NCBI GenBank assembly: GCA_030597965.1
Contig: JAUVQU010000085.1
Coordinates: 1 to 9,474 of the forward strand
Direction: 5' to 3'
Length of the DNA: 9,474 nt
Origin: Cellvibrionaceae bacterium
Lineage (GTDB): Bacteria > Pseudomonadota > Gammaproteobacteria > Pseudomonadales > Cellvibrionaceae
Each line of letters begins with the position of its first letter. Position 1 is the stretch's first letter. The translations under genes and the position numbers were made by a program. Shown here piece by piece: positions 1 through 6,380 of this stretch. Under the pieces are notes generated by a model. That model did not search any database and was not told where the DNA came from. It was given only the letters and a program-made list of their open reading frames with translations.

Positions 1-1438
1 AACCGTAAACACGCGCCAGCTCTTCCAGTAAATCGGCTTCAATACTGATATCAAAGCGGTAACTCGGTACGCTGAACACCCAACCTTCGGCATTACTATT
101 GATTAGTACCAAACCAAGACGCGACAGGATATCAATCACATCCTCATCGGGCATATCAAAACCCAAACCACTTAAGATACGGGCGCGACGTAAAATTACC
201 TGTTGATCCTGTGGTTTATGTTCATTCTCGACCACCACCACCGGGCCAGCTTCTCCGCCTACAATATCCAGCAACAACTGAGTGGCTCGCTCCATCGCCT
301 GCTCTTGCAGCTGGTAGTCCACTCCGCGCTCAAAGCGATGTGAAGAGTCGGTATGCAAACCGTAGTTGCGGGCACGACCGGCAATGGATACCGGGTTAAA
401 GAATGCGCTCTCCAACAATATATCTTTGGTCTCACTCGATACCGCTGTGTCTGCCCCACCCATAATACCCGCCATGGCGATGGCTTTTTCGTCATCGGCA
501 ATCACCAGGGTATCGGCGTTTAATTCAACTTCTTGTCCGTCCAGCAGGGTTAACTTTTCTCCCTGATTGGCCATAAGAGCCTGCACACCACCCTGTAGGG
601 TATTCAAATCGAAAGCATGCATAGGCTGACCCAACTCAATCAGCACGTAGTTGGTTACATCCACAACTGCATCAATAGAGCGAATGTCCGCACGGCGCAA
701 GCGTTCCTGCATCCACACAGGAGACGGCTTACTCACATCCACATTGCGAATGACACGGCCAACATAGCGCGAGCAGGCTTCACCGCCATTCAAGCTAATG
801 GCAAGGGTATCGTCGATTGAGGCAGGTACTGCTGGAATCTCCAGCTCATTGACTGGCAGGCGATTCAATACACCCACGTCACGGGCAACACCCTTAATAG
901 ATAAACAATCGCTGCGATTGGGCGTCAGATCAATTTCAATACAGGTGTCATTAAGGCTTAAAAATTCACGCAGGCATAAACCCACAGGCGCATCGGCTGG
1001 CAACTCCCATAAGCCGTCGTTGTCTTCACCCAGCTGTAATTCTGTTTGCGCACAGAGCATGCCGAAAGATTCAACACCACGCAGTTTGGCTTTCTTAATT
1101 TTGAAAGGCTTGCCATCTTTACCCGGAGGTAATTGAGAACCTACGGTAGCAAACGGAATTTTGATACCAGGACGCGCATTGGGAGCACCACACACAACCT
1201 GCACGGGTTTTTCGCCCTGCCCCTGTAAAGAGCCAGCCACCTGACAGACACGCAATTTATCTGCATCTGGGTGTTGCTCGACGGACAGAATTTCACCAAC
1301 CACTACGCCGGAAAACTCACCGGCAACGGCCTCAGTGCCATCCACCTCTAAACCGGCCATGGTGATTTGTTCAACCAATTCTTCTGTCGTCAGGTCTGGG
1401 CTAACCCATTCACGCAACCAAGCTTCACTAATTTTCAT
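1..1438 (-). CDS. pheT: Phenylalanyl-tRNA synthetase beta subunit, N-terminal 479 residues (3' end outside window)
   Basis: Beta chain of the cytoplasmic alpha2beta2 PheRS, which charges tRNA-Phe; this subunit carries tRNA-binding and editing modules. The reading frame starts MKISEAWLREWV and stays open to the left edge, still in frame at RVYG. It matches E. coli PheT along its whole visible length. In order I see an N-terminal segment with ITMAGLEVDG (25-34), a tRNA-binding OB-fold (about 40-150, with HPDADKLRV and VVCGAPN), the B3/B4 editing region (about 170-400, with TPNRSDCL, RSIDAVVDVTNYV, LGQPMHAFD and HTDSSHRFERG), and the start of B5 (from about 410). The family is near 795 residues, so about 60% is present. 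The ATG at 1438 matches the family N-terminus, but its Shine-Dalgarno is weak (only a purine-rich GGTAAAAAG stretch). The gene is separated from pheS by 361 bases holding a nuclease relic and a repeat, where most relatives have only a few bases. Confidence 0.97.
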   Translation of the reverse strand, partial: MKISEAWLREWVSPDLTTEELVEQITMAGLEVDGTEAVAGEFSGVVVGEILSVEQHPDADKLRVCQVAGSLQGQGEKPVQVVCGAPNARPGIKIPFATVGSQLPPGKDGKPFKIKKAKLRGVESFGMLCAQTELQLGEDNDGLWELPADAPVGLCLREFLSLNDTCIEIDLTPNRSDCLSIKGVARDVGVLNRLPVNELEIPAVPASIDDTLAISLNGGEACSRYVGRVIRNVDVSKPSPVWMQERLRRADIRSIDAVVDVTNYVLIELGQPMHAFDLNTLQGGVQALMANQGEKLTLLDGQEVELNADTLVIADDEKAIAMAGIMGGADTAVSSETKDILLESAFFNPVSIAGRARNYGLHTDSSHRFERGVDYQLQEQAMERATQLLLDIVGGEAGPVVVVENEHKPQDQQVILRRARILSGLGFDMPDEDVIDILSRLGLVLINSNAEGWVFSVPSYRFDISIEADLLEELARVYG

Positions 1439-1473
1439 CTTTTTACCATTTCCACATTTCAGTGCTGCCTGCC

Positions 1474-1502
1474 CGTCATTGCGAGCAAAGCGAAGCAATC
1501 CA
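1474..1502. repeat. Short palindromic REP-like repeat (ATTGC...GCAAT type)
   Basis: The plus strand reads CGTCATTGCGAGC followed by AAAGCGAAGCAATCCA. ATTGC (1478-1482) pairs with GCAAT (1495-1499), and an inner GC/GC pair closes an AAA loop, so it can fold as a small hairpin on either strand. From general knowledge, this CGTCATTGCGAG...GAAGCAATCC consensus is a dispersed repeat found in many unrelated bacterial genomes, often next to small GIY-YIG genes. It lies directly downstream of the GIY-YIG relic, 36 bases before the pheT start. Only one copy is in this window, so dispersal in this genome is inferred from the family pattern. Confidence 0.7.
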
Positions 1503-1739
1503 TTACCGGCAGAGTCCAGAATACAAATCCAGACACTCAGGATTCGTATTTTCTATAGGAGCAAGTTTCTTTGCTCTAGATCCGCCTTTTATCTGTTTCT
1601 CTCGAGTAATGACCTCCAGCATTTATTCTGCCGTTTCAAAATAGACCAATCGATTTAGCCCATATTTTTTAGTGAAACCATCACTCAGTTTTTCTTTATG
1701 CTGCCACACTCTTTTCAGTAAGTTACTTGTGACACCGCC
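1503..1739 (-). pseudogene. Degraded GIY-YIG family endonuclease gene, truncated and with an internal stop
   Basis: Reading minus from about 1739 gives GGVTSNLLKRVWQHKEKL, then SDGFTKKYGLNRLVYFETAE, a TAA stop at 1625-1623, and in the same frame MLEVITREKQIKGGSRAKKL followed by APIENTNPECLDLYSGLCR and a final TAA at 1505-1503. This is the typical order of a small stand-alone GIY-YIG protein of about 80-100 residues: IGVTSNL.KRVWEHK, GFTKKY...LVYYE, then A..REKQIKGWSRAKK.ALI...NPEW.DLY. The N-terminal Y-V-Y...Y-I-G strand that carries the catalytic tyrosines is missing or unrecognisable (upstream reads ASFKAQGG), and one stop interrupts the middle, so no active enzyme is expected. The frame is otherwise intact, which suggests recent decay. 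It sits between pheS and pheT, co-oriented with them. Bases 1740-1799 beyond it hold only short inverted repeats (such as GAAGC/GCTTC) and no recognisable gene. Confidence 0.8.
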
Positions 1740-1799
1740 TTGTGCCTTGAAGCTGGCTTCGCAGCCCCTACTCTTGGCGCCATGAAAGGAATTTTTGGT

Positions 1800-2810
1800 T
1801 TAGTTAAACTGCTTTAAGAACTTAATGTCGTTATCAAAGAACATACGTAAATCGTTGACGCCATAACGCAGCATGGCCAGGCGCTCCACACCCAGGCCAA
1901 AGGCAAAACCAGAATACTCTTCTGGGTCGACACCGCTGGCCGTTAATACGTTCGGGTGCACAATGCCGCAACCGCCTACCTCCAGCCAACCGGTCTTGCT
2001 GGACTCCCACTGACTATCAAATTCAGCCGATGGCTCGGTGAAGGGGAAGAACGATGGGCGAAAACGCACCTCAAGATCTTCCTCAAAAAAGGCCTGTAAA
2101 AACTGCACAATGGTGCCTTTAAGGTCGGCGAAACTCACATTCTTATCAATCACCAAACCTTCAACCTGGTGAAACATGGGCGTGTGAGTTAAATCCGAGT
2201 CACAGCGATACACGCGACCTGGGCAAATAATATGGATTGGCGGCTCTTGGTTTTCCATGGTTCTCACCTGTACCGGTGAGGTGTGGGTACGCAGCACATA
2301 ATCTGACTCAGTAGAGCCTTCAGCGGGCTGTATATAAAAAGTATCGTGCATGGCTCGGGCCGGGTGATGGGCCGGAATATTAAGGGCATCGAAATTATGG
2401 TAGTTATCTTCGATTTCGGGACCCTGCTCCACTTTATAACCCACAGCAGAGAAGATTTTTTCAATACGTTCGAGTGTGCGTGTCACCGGGTGCAAGCCAC
2501 CAGATAATTGGCCACGGCCATCCAGTGTTACATCAATGGTTTCACTGGCCAGCTTTTCATTAATAGCCGCCTGCTCCATTGCCTGCTTACGAATGGCAAT
2601 CTGCTCTTGTACTTGTTGCTTAGCTTCATTGATCTTGGCGCCAGCGGCAGGTCGCTCTTCATTCGAAAGCTTACCCAAGCCTTTCAACAATGCTGTGATC
2701 TGGCCTTTTTTACCCAAGTACTCAACCCTGACGTGGTCAAGTGCCGCCAAATCCTGTGCATCCGAGACTAATGTTAGCGCTTCTTCTGTCAGCGCTGCCA
2801 AGTTTTCCAT
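1800..2810 (-). CDS. pheS: Phenylalanyl-tRNA synthetase alpha subunit
   Basis: Catalytic alpha chain of PheRS, 336 residues with the chosen start (E. coli 327). An N-terminal coiled-coil tRNA-binding arm (about 1-85, with RVEYLGKKGQIT and EERPAAGAKINEAKQ) is followed by the class II catalytic core: GGLHPVTRT (104-112), FDALNIPAHHPAR (140-152), THTSPVQVRTM (175-185), motif 2 region GRVYRCDSDLTHTPMFHQVEG (first residue 198), RPSFFPFTEPSAEFD (251-265), and motif 3 region GFAFGLGVERLAMLRYG (301-317). GFAFG includes the alanine position that in E. coli shapes the phenylalanine pocket. The ATG at 2810 is preferred because GGAG lies 7 bases upstream and the N-terminus fits the family. A longer reading from a TTG at 2831 would put that Shine-Dalgarno inside the gene. 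The gene follows rplT after a structured leader and is followed by the nuclease relic before pheT. Confidence 0.97.
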   Translation of the reverse strand: MENLAALTEEALTLVSDAQDLAALDHVRVEYLGKKGQITALLKGLGKLSNEERPAAGAKINEAKQQVQEQIAIRKQAMEQAAINEKLASETIDVTLDGRGQLSGGLHPVTRTLERIEKIFSAVGYKVEQGPEIEDNYHNFDALNIPAHHPARAMHDTFYIQPAEGSTESDYVLRTHTSPVQVRTMENQEPPIHIICPGRVYRCDSDLTHTPMFHQVEGLVIDKNVSFADLKGTIVQFLQAFFEEDLEVRFRPSFFPFTEPSAEFDSQWESSKTGWLEVGGCGIVHPNVLTASGVDPEEYSGFAFGLGVERLAMLRYGVNDLRMFFDNDIKFLKQFN

Positions 2811-2849
2811 TCGGTATCTCCGAAGATTCAATGAGCTTTGGCTTGATGT

Positions 2850-2942
2850 TTAATCAACCATCAAATCAATAAAATTAGTTAGGGGCCTTTGCATAAGCCA
2901 AGACTTTGCAAAGGTCGCTATAAAAAAATAGGGGAGAAGCAT
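2850..2942 (-). CDS. Possible 30-residue leader ORF upstream of pheS
   Basis: An ATG at 2942 opens 30 codons starting MLLPYFFIATFAKSW and ending FIDLMVD, stop TAA at 2852-2850, 39 bases before the pheS ATG. A strong Shine-Dalgarno (GGAGG, about 6 bases upstream) precedes it. It has four Phe codons, two of them adjacent. In E. coli pheST is controlled by a Phe-rich leader peptide, pheM, and an attenuator in this position, so an analogous role is possible. Against this, the terminator-like hairpin overlaps the first codons instead of following them, and the Phe codons are less clustered than in pheM. The apparent Shine-Dalgarno is also simply part of the G-rich arm of that hairpin. I regard it as a candidate only. 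Confidence 0.3.
   Translation of the reverse strand: MLLPYFFIATFAKSWLMQRPLTNFIDLMVD
2886..2914. repeat. Inverted repeat in the pheS leader
   Basis: CCTTTGCA (2886-2893) and TGCAAAGG (2907-2914) form a perfect 8-base-pair stem with a 13-base loop. No T-run follows on the minus strand, so it does not look like a terminator. It lies downstream of the terminator-like hairpin and could be part of a leader RNA fold; its role is unknown. Confidence 0.5.
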
Positions 2943-2962
2943 TACGCCCCTCCCCTATTTTT
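2922..2962 (-). terminator. Strong intrinsic terminator or attenuator between rplT and pheS
   Basis: On the minus strand AAAAATAGGGGAG pairs perfectly with CTCCCCTATTTTT (13 base pairs, 13-base loop), and the T-run extends to seven bases (2928-2922). The A-run on the other side makes it potentially bidirectional. It lies 43 bases after the rplT stop and 111 bases before pheS, so full termination would leave pheS-pheT without upstream transcription. Partial read-through or attenuation, as known for E. coli pheST, is the natural inference. Confidence 0.8.
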
Positions 2963-2965
2963 ACG

Positions 2966-2993
2966 GGTGTCTCATAATTTCTTATGGGACACC
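2966..2993. other. Stem-loop just after rplT
   Basis: GGTGTC (2966-2971) and GACACC (2988-2993) extend through CATAA/TTATG to a 4-base loop, giving about 12 pairs if a G-T pair is allowed on the plus strand; on the minus strand that position is a C-A mismatch. It begins about 12 bases past the rplT stop codon and has no T-run after it. It could protect the 3' end of the rplT message after trimming back from the terminator. That role is inferred. Confidence 0.5.
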
Positions 2994-3005
2994 AGACAAA
3001 TTGGC

Positions 3006-3362
3006 TTACGCCAGGGCCGCTTTCGCTTGGGCAACAATTGCCGCAAATGCAACCTTGTCATGTACGGCTAGATCAGCCATTACGCGACGGTCCAATTCGA
3101 TGTTAGCCTTTTTAAGACCAGCGATCAGACGACTGTAGCTCAAACCCTCTTGACGAGACTGAGCATTGATACGAGTGATCCACAAAGCACGAAAGTTACG
3201 CTTTTTAACACGACGGTCACGATACGCATACTGACCTGCTTTGATAACGGCTTGCTTAGCTACACGGAATACACGTGAACGCGCACCATAATAACCTTTA
3301 GCCTGCTTTAAAACTTTTTTGTGACTACGACGGGCCACAACACCACGTTTTACACGAGCCAT
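3006..3362 (-). CDS. rplT: 50S ribosomal protein L20
   Basis: Large-subunit protein needed early in 50S assembly, binding 23S rRNA. The 118 residues equal the usual family length and begin MARVKRGVVARRSHKKVLKQ, then AKGYYGARSRVFRVAKQAV, YAYRDRRVKKRNFRALWI and TRINAQSRQEGLSYSRLI, all typical of L20. The basic N-terminal half is the rRNA-threading extension, and the C-terminal half (about 60-118) is the globular domain. AGAGGA lies 8 bases before the ATG. The gene is 37 bases downstream of rpmI and very likely cotranscribed with it. In E. coli L20 represses its own operon by binding the rpmI leader RNA; I could not identify that site here with confidence. A stem-loop and terminator-like hairpin follow the gene. 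Confidence 0.98.
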   Translation of the reverse strand: MARVKRGVVARRSHKKVLKQAKGYYGARSRVFRVAKQAVIKAGQYAYRDRRVKKRNFRALWITRINAQSRQEGLSYSRLIAGLKKANIELDRRVMADLAVHDKVAFAAIVAQAKAALA

Positions 3363-3399
3363 AATTCTATCCTCTCAAAAATTTCTACAAAGCTACCAA

Positions 3400-3594
3400 T
3401 TACTTGGAGCGCAACAGACGATCAACCAATACCACATTGTCCGGATGGAGAACGCTGGTACCACGCAGCTGACGCTTACGCTTGGTGGTCATTTTTGTCA
3501 GGATGTGACTCTTGTGCATGTGCTTGTGCTTAATGCCGGCACCTGTTTTTTTAAAGCGCTTTGCTGCGCCGCTATGTACTTTAGCTTTTGGCAT
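3400..3594 (-). CDS. rpmI: 50S ribosomal protein L35
   Basis: Small basic large-subunit protein of 64 residues, the normal length for the family. MPKAKVHSGAAKRFKKTGAG, then KHKHMHKSHILTKMTTKRKR and LRGTSVLHPDNVVLVDRLL are the expected L35 blocks. It lies between infC (122 bases upstream) and rplT (37 bases downstream), the standard infC-rpmI-rplT order. The Shine-Dalgarno is only moderate (AGAGAG about 9-10 bases before the ATG), which would suit a message whose translation is controlled. The infC-rpmI gap (3595-3716) is where E. coli carries the L20 operator, and here it is AT-rich with a TATATA stretch near 3645. I saw no clear promoter or terminator there. Confidence 0.97.
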   Translation of the reverse strand: MPKAKVHSGAAKRFKKTGAGIKHKHMHKSHILTKMTTKRKRQLRGTSVLHPDNVVLVDRLLRSK

Positions 3595-3716
3595 GAGAAC
3601 TTACTCTCTGTCTTAGTTAAACAAACAAAAGGCCGATACCCGCTATATACTAAAAAGTACACAAACAAGGCGTTGACCTTTCTCTATACAAGTAACCTAG
3701 GCAGCTAAAAGCCCGA

Positions 3717-4256
3717 TCACTTTCTCTTTTTGGGAGCAATTACCATCAGCATCTGTCGACCTTCCATCTTCGGATACTGTTCTACGGTTCCCAGCTCTAT
3801 AAGATCGGCTTCGATACGTTTCATCATATCCATGCCGAGGTCTTGGTGAGCCATCTCGCGGCCACGAAATCGTAACGATATCTTGACCTTATCCCCATCT
3901 TCCAGGAAACGGGTAACATTGCGGAGCTTAATCTTATAGTCCCCAATGTCTGTTCCTGGACGAAACTTCATTTCTTTAAGCTGTTGCTGCTTGGTCTTCT
4001 TCTTACTAGCAGCCTTAGTTTTCTTTATCTCAAACAGATGCTTACCATAATCCATGACTTTACAAACAGGCGGATTAGCGTCGCCTGCCATTTGAACAAG
4101 GTCCAAACTGGCCGCTTGCGCATGTTGCAGCGCTTCTGCCAGTGGAATAACACCCACTTGTTCACCGTCTGCTCCAATAAAACGTACTTTGTCTGCAACA
4201 ATGTCGTCGTTAGTTAGAGCCTTTTTTGAATTGCCCTTGGTATTGCCTCTGTTGAT
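3717..4256 (-). CDS. infC: Translation initiation factor IF-3, apparent ATC start codon
   Basis: IF-3 binds the 30S subunit, prevents premature 50S joining and proofreads the start codon. Starting at ATC (4256) gives 179 residues, against 180 in E. coli. The N-terminal domain includes RFIGADGEQVGV (25-36) and NPPVCKVMDYGKHLFE (61-76). A lysine/glutamine-rich linker (about 78-95) leads to the C-terminal domain with MKFRPGTDIGDYKIK (96-110), RFLEDGDKVKISLRFRGREM (116-135) and the end MEGRQMLMVIAPKKRK. The start was chosen because AGGAG sits 8 bases before the ATC, no ATG or GTG is suitably placed, and the family length fits. A longer TTG reading from 4322 would overlap thrS by 26 bases, lacks a Shine-Dalgarno and adds 22 residues unlike IF-3. 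Rare AUU/AUC-class starts are the known basis of IF-3 autoregulation. thrS ends 40 bases upstream. Confidence 0.95.
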   Translation of the reverse strand: MNRGNTKGNSKKALTNDDIVADKVRFIGADGEQVGVIPLAEALQHAQAASLDLVQMAGDANPPVCKVMDYGKHLFEIKKTKAASKKKTKQQQLKEMKFRPGTDIGDYKIKLRNVTRFLEDGDKVKISLRFRGREMAHQDLGMDMMKRIEADLIELGTVEQYPKMEGRQMLMVIAPKKRK

Positions 4257-4296
4257 AGCTGTTTCTCCTAAATATGACTGACTTTTGTGCAGTCTT

Positions 4297-6216
4297 TTAC
4301 GATGAACGACCCTTGCGGGCAATATCGCCTACCAAATGCTCAGTAAACGCTTCAATATTCATCGCACCAAGATTTTCACCTGTTCGAGTGCGGACATTAA
4401 GGGTCTCGGATTCGACCTCTTTGTCACCGACTGTCAACAGGTAAGGAACCTTCTGAATTGTATGCTCGCGGATTTTAAAGCCGATCTTCTCATTTCTCAA
4501 GTCAGAAATGACCCTGAAGCCCTTATTTCTCAAGGTTTCTTCGACTTTTTTCACATATTCGGCCTGATTGTCCGTAATATTCATAATTACGACCTGTTCA
4601 GGTGCCAACCAGGTGGGGAAAGCGCCCTCGTAGTTTTCAATCAAAATACCAATAAATCGTTCAAATGAACCCAGAATTGCCCGGTGTAACATCACCGGTG
4701 TCTGACGGGAACCATCCTCTGCGACAAACTGCGCATCCAACCTGCCCGGCATGGAAAAATCGACCTGAATAGTGCCGCACTGCCAAACTCGACCCAGACA
4801 ATCTTGCATTGAAAACTCAATTTTCGGGCCATAAAAGGCACCCTCGCCCGGCAACAACTCCCAAGCCAGACCTTTCGCGTCCAGTGCATCTATTAATGCC
4901 TGCTCAGCCTTATCCCAATCCGCATCACTGCCGACGCGCTGCTCAGGGCGGGTAGAGATACGAATAATCACATCATTAAAGCCGAAATCTTCGTAGACGC
5001 TATAAAGAAGATCAGTGAAGGTAGATACCTCTGACTGAATAGAGCTCTCGGCACAGAAGATATGAGCATCATCCTGCGTAAAGGCTCGCACGCGCATAAT
5101 GCCCTGCAATGTGCCAGACGCTTCATTACGGTGACAACTGCCAAATTCGGCCAATCGCAGCGGCAAATCGCGGTGGCTCTTCAAGCCCTGATTAAAGACC
5201 TGAATGTGACACGGGCAGTTCATCGGTTTCACCGCATAGTGGTGATGCTCGGCCTCAACCGTGAACATACCTTCGCGGAACTTGTCCCAGTGGCCCGACT
5301 TCTCCCATAAAGAACGATCGACAATCTGGGGGGTTTTGATTTCCTGGTAGCCATTATCGCGCTGCACTTTGCGCATGTACTCTTCAATGGCGGTATAAAT
5401 AGACCAACCTTTCGGGTGCCAAAACACCATGCCCGGCGCTTCTTCTTGAATATGGAACAGGTCGAATTTTTTACCCAGCTTACGATGGTCACGCTTAACC
5501 GCTTCCTCAAGGAAGTTCAGGTGTTTCTTGAGTTGTTTCTTATCAGCAAACGCTACTCCGTAAACACGCTGCAGCATTTGGTTGTCAGAATCACCACGCC
5601 AGTAGGCACCATTAATGGTCATCAATTTAAAGTGCTGACAAAACTTCATGTTCGGCACGTGCGGGCCGCGACACATGTCGATGTATTCTTCGTGCTGGTA
5701 CAGTGCCGGCGTCGCGTCTTTCGGGATATCGCGGTCCAGGATTTCCAGTTTGTAACTTTCACCGCGCGCTTCAAACGTATCGCGAGCCTCCTGCCAGGAA
5801 ACGACTTTTTTCACAACTTCGTAATTTGTCTTAGCCAACTCCTTCATGCGCTTCTCTAGCGCCGCCATGTCTTCTTCAGTTAGCTTATGCTCAAGGTCGA
5901 CGTCGTAGTAAAAACCATGTTCAATAGTAGGTCCAATCGCCATTTTCACATCAGGCCATAACTGTTTAATCGCATGACCCAACAGGTGCGCACAGGAATG
6001 ACGAAGAATCTCTTGCCCATCGTCATCACGAGCGGTAATGATTTCTAAGGACACATCGGACTCGATCACATCAGAAGCGTCGACACGCTCACCATCAATA
6101 CGACCTGCAATGGTCGCTTTGGCAAGACCGGGACCAATATCGGCCGCTACGTCCATTACAGATACAGGGGTGTCGAACTCACGTTGTGAGCCATCGGGAA
6201 GGGTAATGATTGGCAT
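4297..6216 (-). CDS. thrS: Threonyl-tRNA synthetase
   Basis: Charges tRNA-Thr in the cytoplasm and edits mischarged Ser-tRNA-Thr. The 639 residues compare with 642 in E. coli, and key positions keep E. coli numbering. A TGS domain (about 1-61) is followed by the editing domain (about 62-225) with H73 and H77 of HSCAH, and C182 and H186 of MCRGPH. The class II catalytic core (about 243-534) has the zinc ligands C334 (MNCPCH), H385 (QDDAH) and H511 (MLHRAILGS), plus the motif 2 region FGSCHRNEASGTLQG. The anticodon-binding domain (about 535-639) includes IREHTIQKVPYLLTVGDKE. AGGA lies 7 bases before the ATG. No key residue is missing. The gene has a promoter-like TATAAT about 90 bases upstream and a leader hairpin suited to autoregulation. 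infC follows after 40 bases with no terminator, so the two are probably cotranscribed. Confidence 0.98.
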   Translation of the reverse strand: MPIITLPDGSQREFDTPVSVMDVAADIGPGLAKATIAGRIDGERVDASDVIESDVSLEIITARDDDGQEILRHSCAHLLGHAIKQLWPDVKMAIGPTIEHGFYYDVDLEHKLTEEDMAALEKRMKELAKTNYEVVKKVVSWQEARDTFEARGESYKLEILDRDIPKDATPALYQHEEYIDMCRGPHVPNMKFCQHFKLMTINGAYWRGDSDNQMLQRVYGVAFADKKQLKKHLNFLEEAVKRDHRKLGKKFDLFHIQEEAPGMVFWHPKGWSIYTAIEEYMRKVQRDNGYQEIKTPQIVDRSLWEKSGHWDKFREGMFTVEAEHHHYAVKPMNCPCHIQVFNQGLKSHRDLPLRLAEFGSCHRNEASGTLQGIMRVRAFTQDDAHIFCAESSIQSEVSTFTDLLYSVYEDFGFNDVIIRISTRPEQRVGSDADWDKAEQALIDALDAKGLAWELLPGEGAFYGPKIEFSMQDCLGRVWQCGTIQVDFSMPGRLDAQFVAEDGSRQTPVMLHRAILGSFERFIGILIENYEGAFPTWLAPEQVVIMNITDNQAEYVKKVEETLRNKGFRVISDLRNEKIGFKIREHTIQKVPYLLTVGDKEVESETLNVRTRTGENLGAMNIEAFTEHLVGDIARKGRSS

Positions 6217-6237
6217 GGTAGTTCCTAAAACTCAGTG

Positions 6238-6258
6238 GTGGCCCTTACGTAAGGCCAC
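6238..6258 (-). promoter_or_regulatory. Leader hairpin in front of thrS, candidate ThrRS operator
   Basis: On the minus strand GTGGCC pairs with GGCCAC around the loop TTACGTAAG, spanning about 22 to 42 bases before the thrS ATG and just upstream of its AGGA. In E. coli ThrRS represses its own translation by binding a leader stem-loop that imitates the tRNA-Thr anticodon arm, with CGU in the loop. This hairpin has CGT in the loop at a comparable place. The loop is self-complementary, so a chance palindrome is possible. Confidence 0.5.
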
Positions 6259-6303
6259 TTGAATGTATTTACACCCTATTGCAGGGCGGACAGAAAGAAA
6301 CGG

Positions 6304-6309
6304 ATTATA
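6304..6309 (-). promoter_or_regulatory. Probable thrS promoter, -10 element
   Basis: The minus strand reads TATAAT exactly, preceded by GCAATCTC. The best -35 at a 17-base spacing is TAGTAA, only a weak match to TTGACA. The implied transcript start near 6297 leaves a leader of about 80 bases that includes the hairpin at 6238-6258. The site lies between the REP-like pair and thrS, so thrS would have its own transcript separate from purEK. Confidence 0.6.
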
Positions 6310-6380
6310 GAGATTGCACCGAAGAGTTACTAGCCATCTTCGAGTCTCAGTGAAGATAAACCCTCAAACATTTAGATCGC

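Noticed and set aside
1515..1576. Inverted repeats in the pheS-pheT gap (AATCC/GGATT and GAGCAA/TTGCTC) that first looked like further REP elements
   Set aside because: They fall within the conserved C-terminal codons of the GIY-YIG frame (RAKKLA, ENTNPE), so coding sequence explains them.
1335..1658. Plus-strand open frames across the pheT start and pheS-pheT gap
   Set aside because: They run antisense to pheT and to the GIY-YIG relic, have no family resemblance, and include the palindromic repeat; they are shadows of the minus-strand sequence.
1715..1783. Minus-strand mini-ORF of 22 codons beginning MAPRVGAAKP after pheS
   Set aside because: It has no Shine-Dalgarno, runs in a different frame from the nuclease relic, and resembles nothing I know.
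2811..2831. Longer pheS starting at TTG (2831)
   Set aside because: It would place the good GGAG Shine-Dalgarno inside the gene and adds seven residues not seen in the family.
3595..3716. Possible promoter (TATATA near 3645) or L20 operator before rpmI
   Set aside because: No -35 at a workable spacing and no pseudoknot I can assign by eye; an RNA fold comparison across relatives would be needed.
4257..4322. Longer infC starting at TTG (4322)
   Set aside because: It overlaps thrS, lacks a Shine-Dalgarno, and adds 22 residues unlike IF-3; the ATC at 4256 explains the length and the AGGAG.
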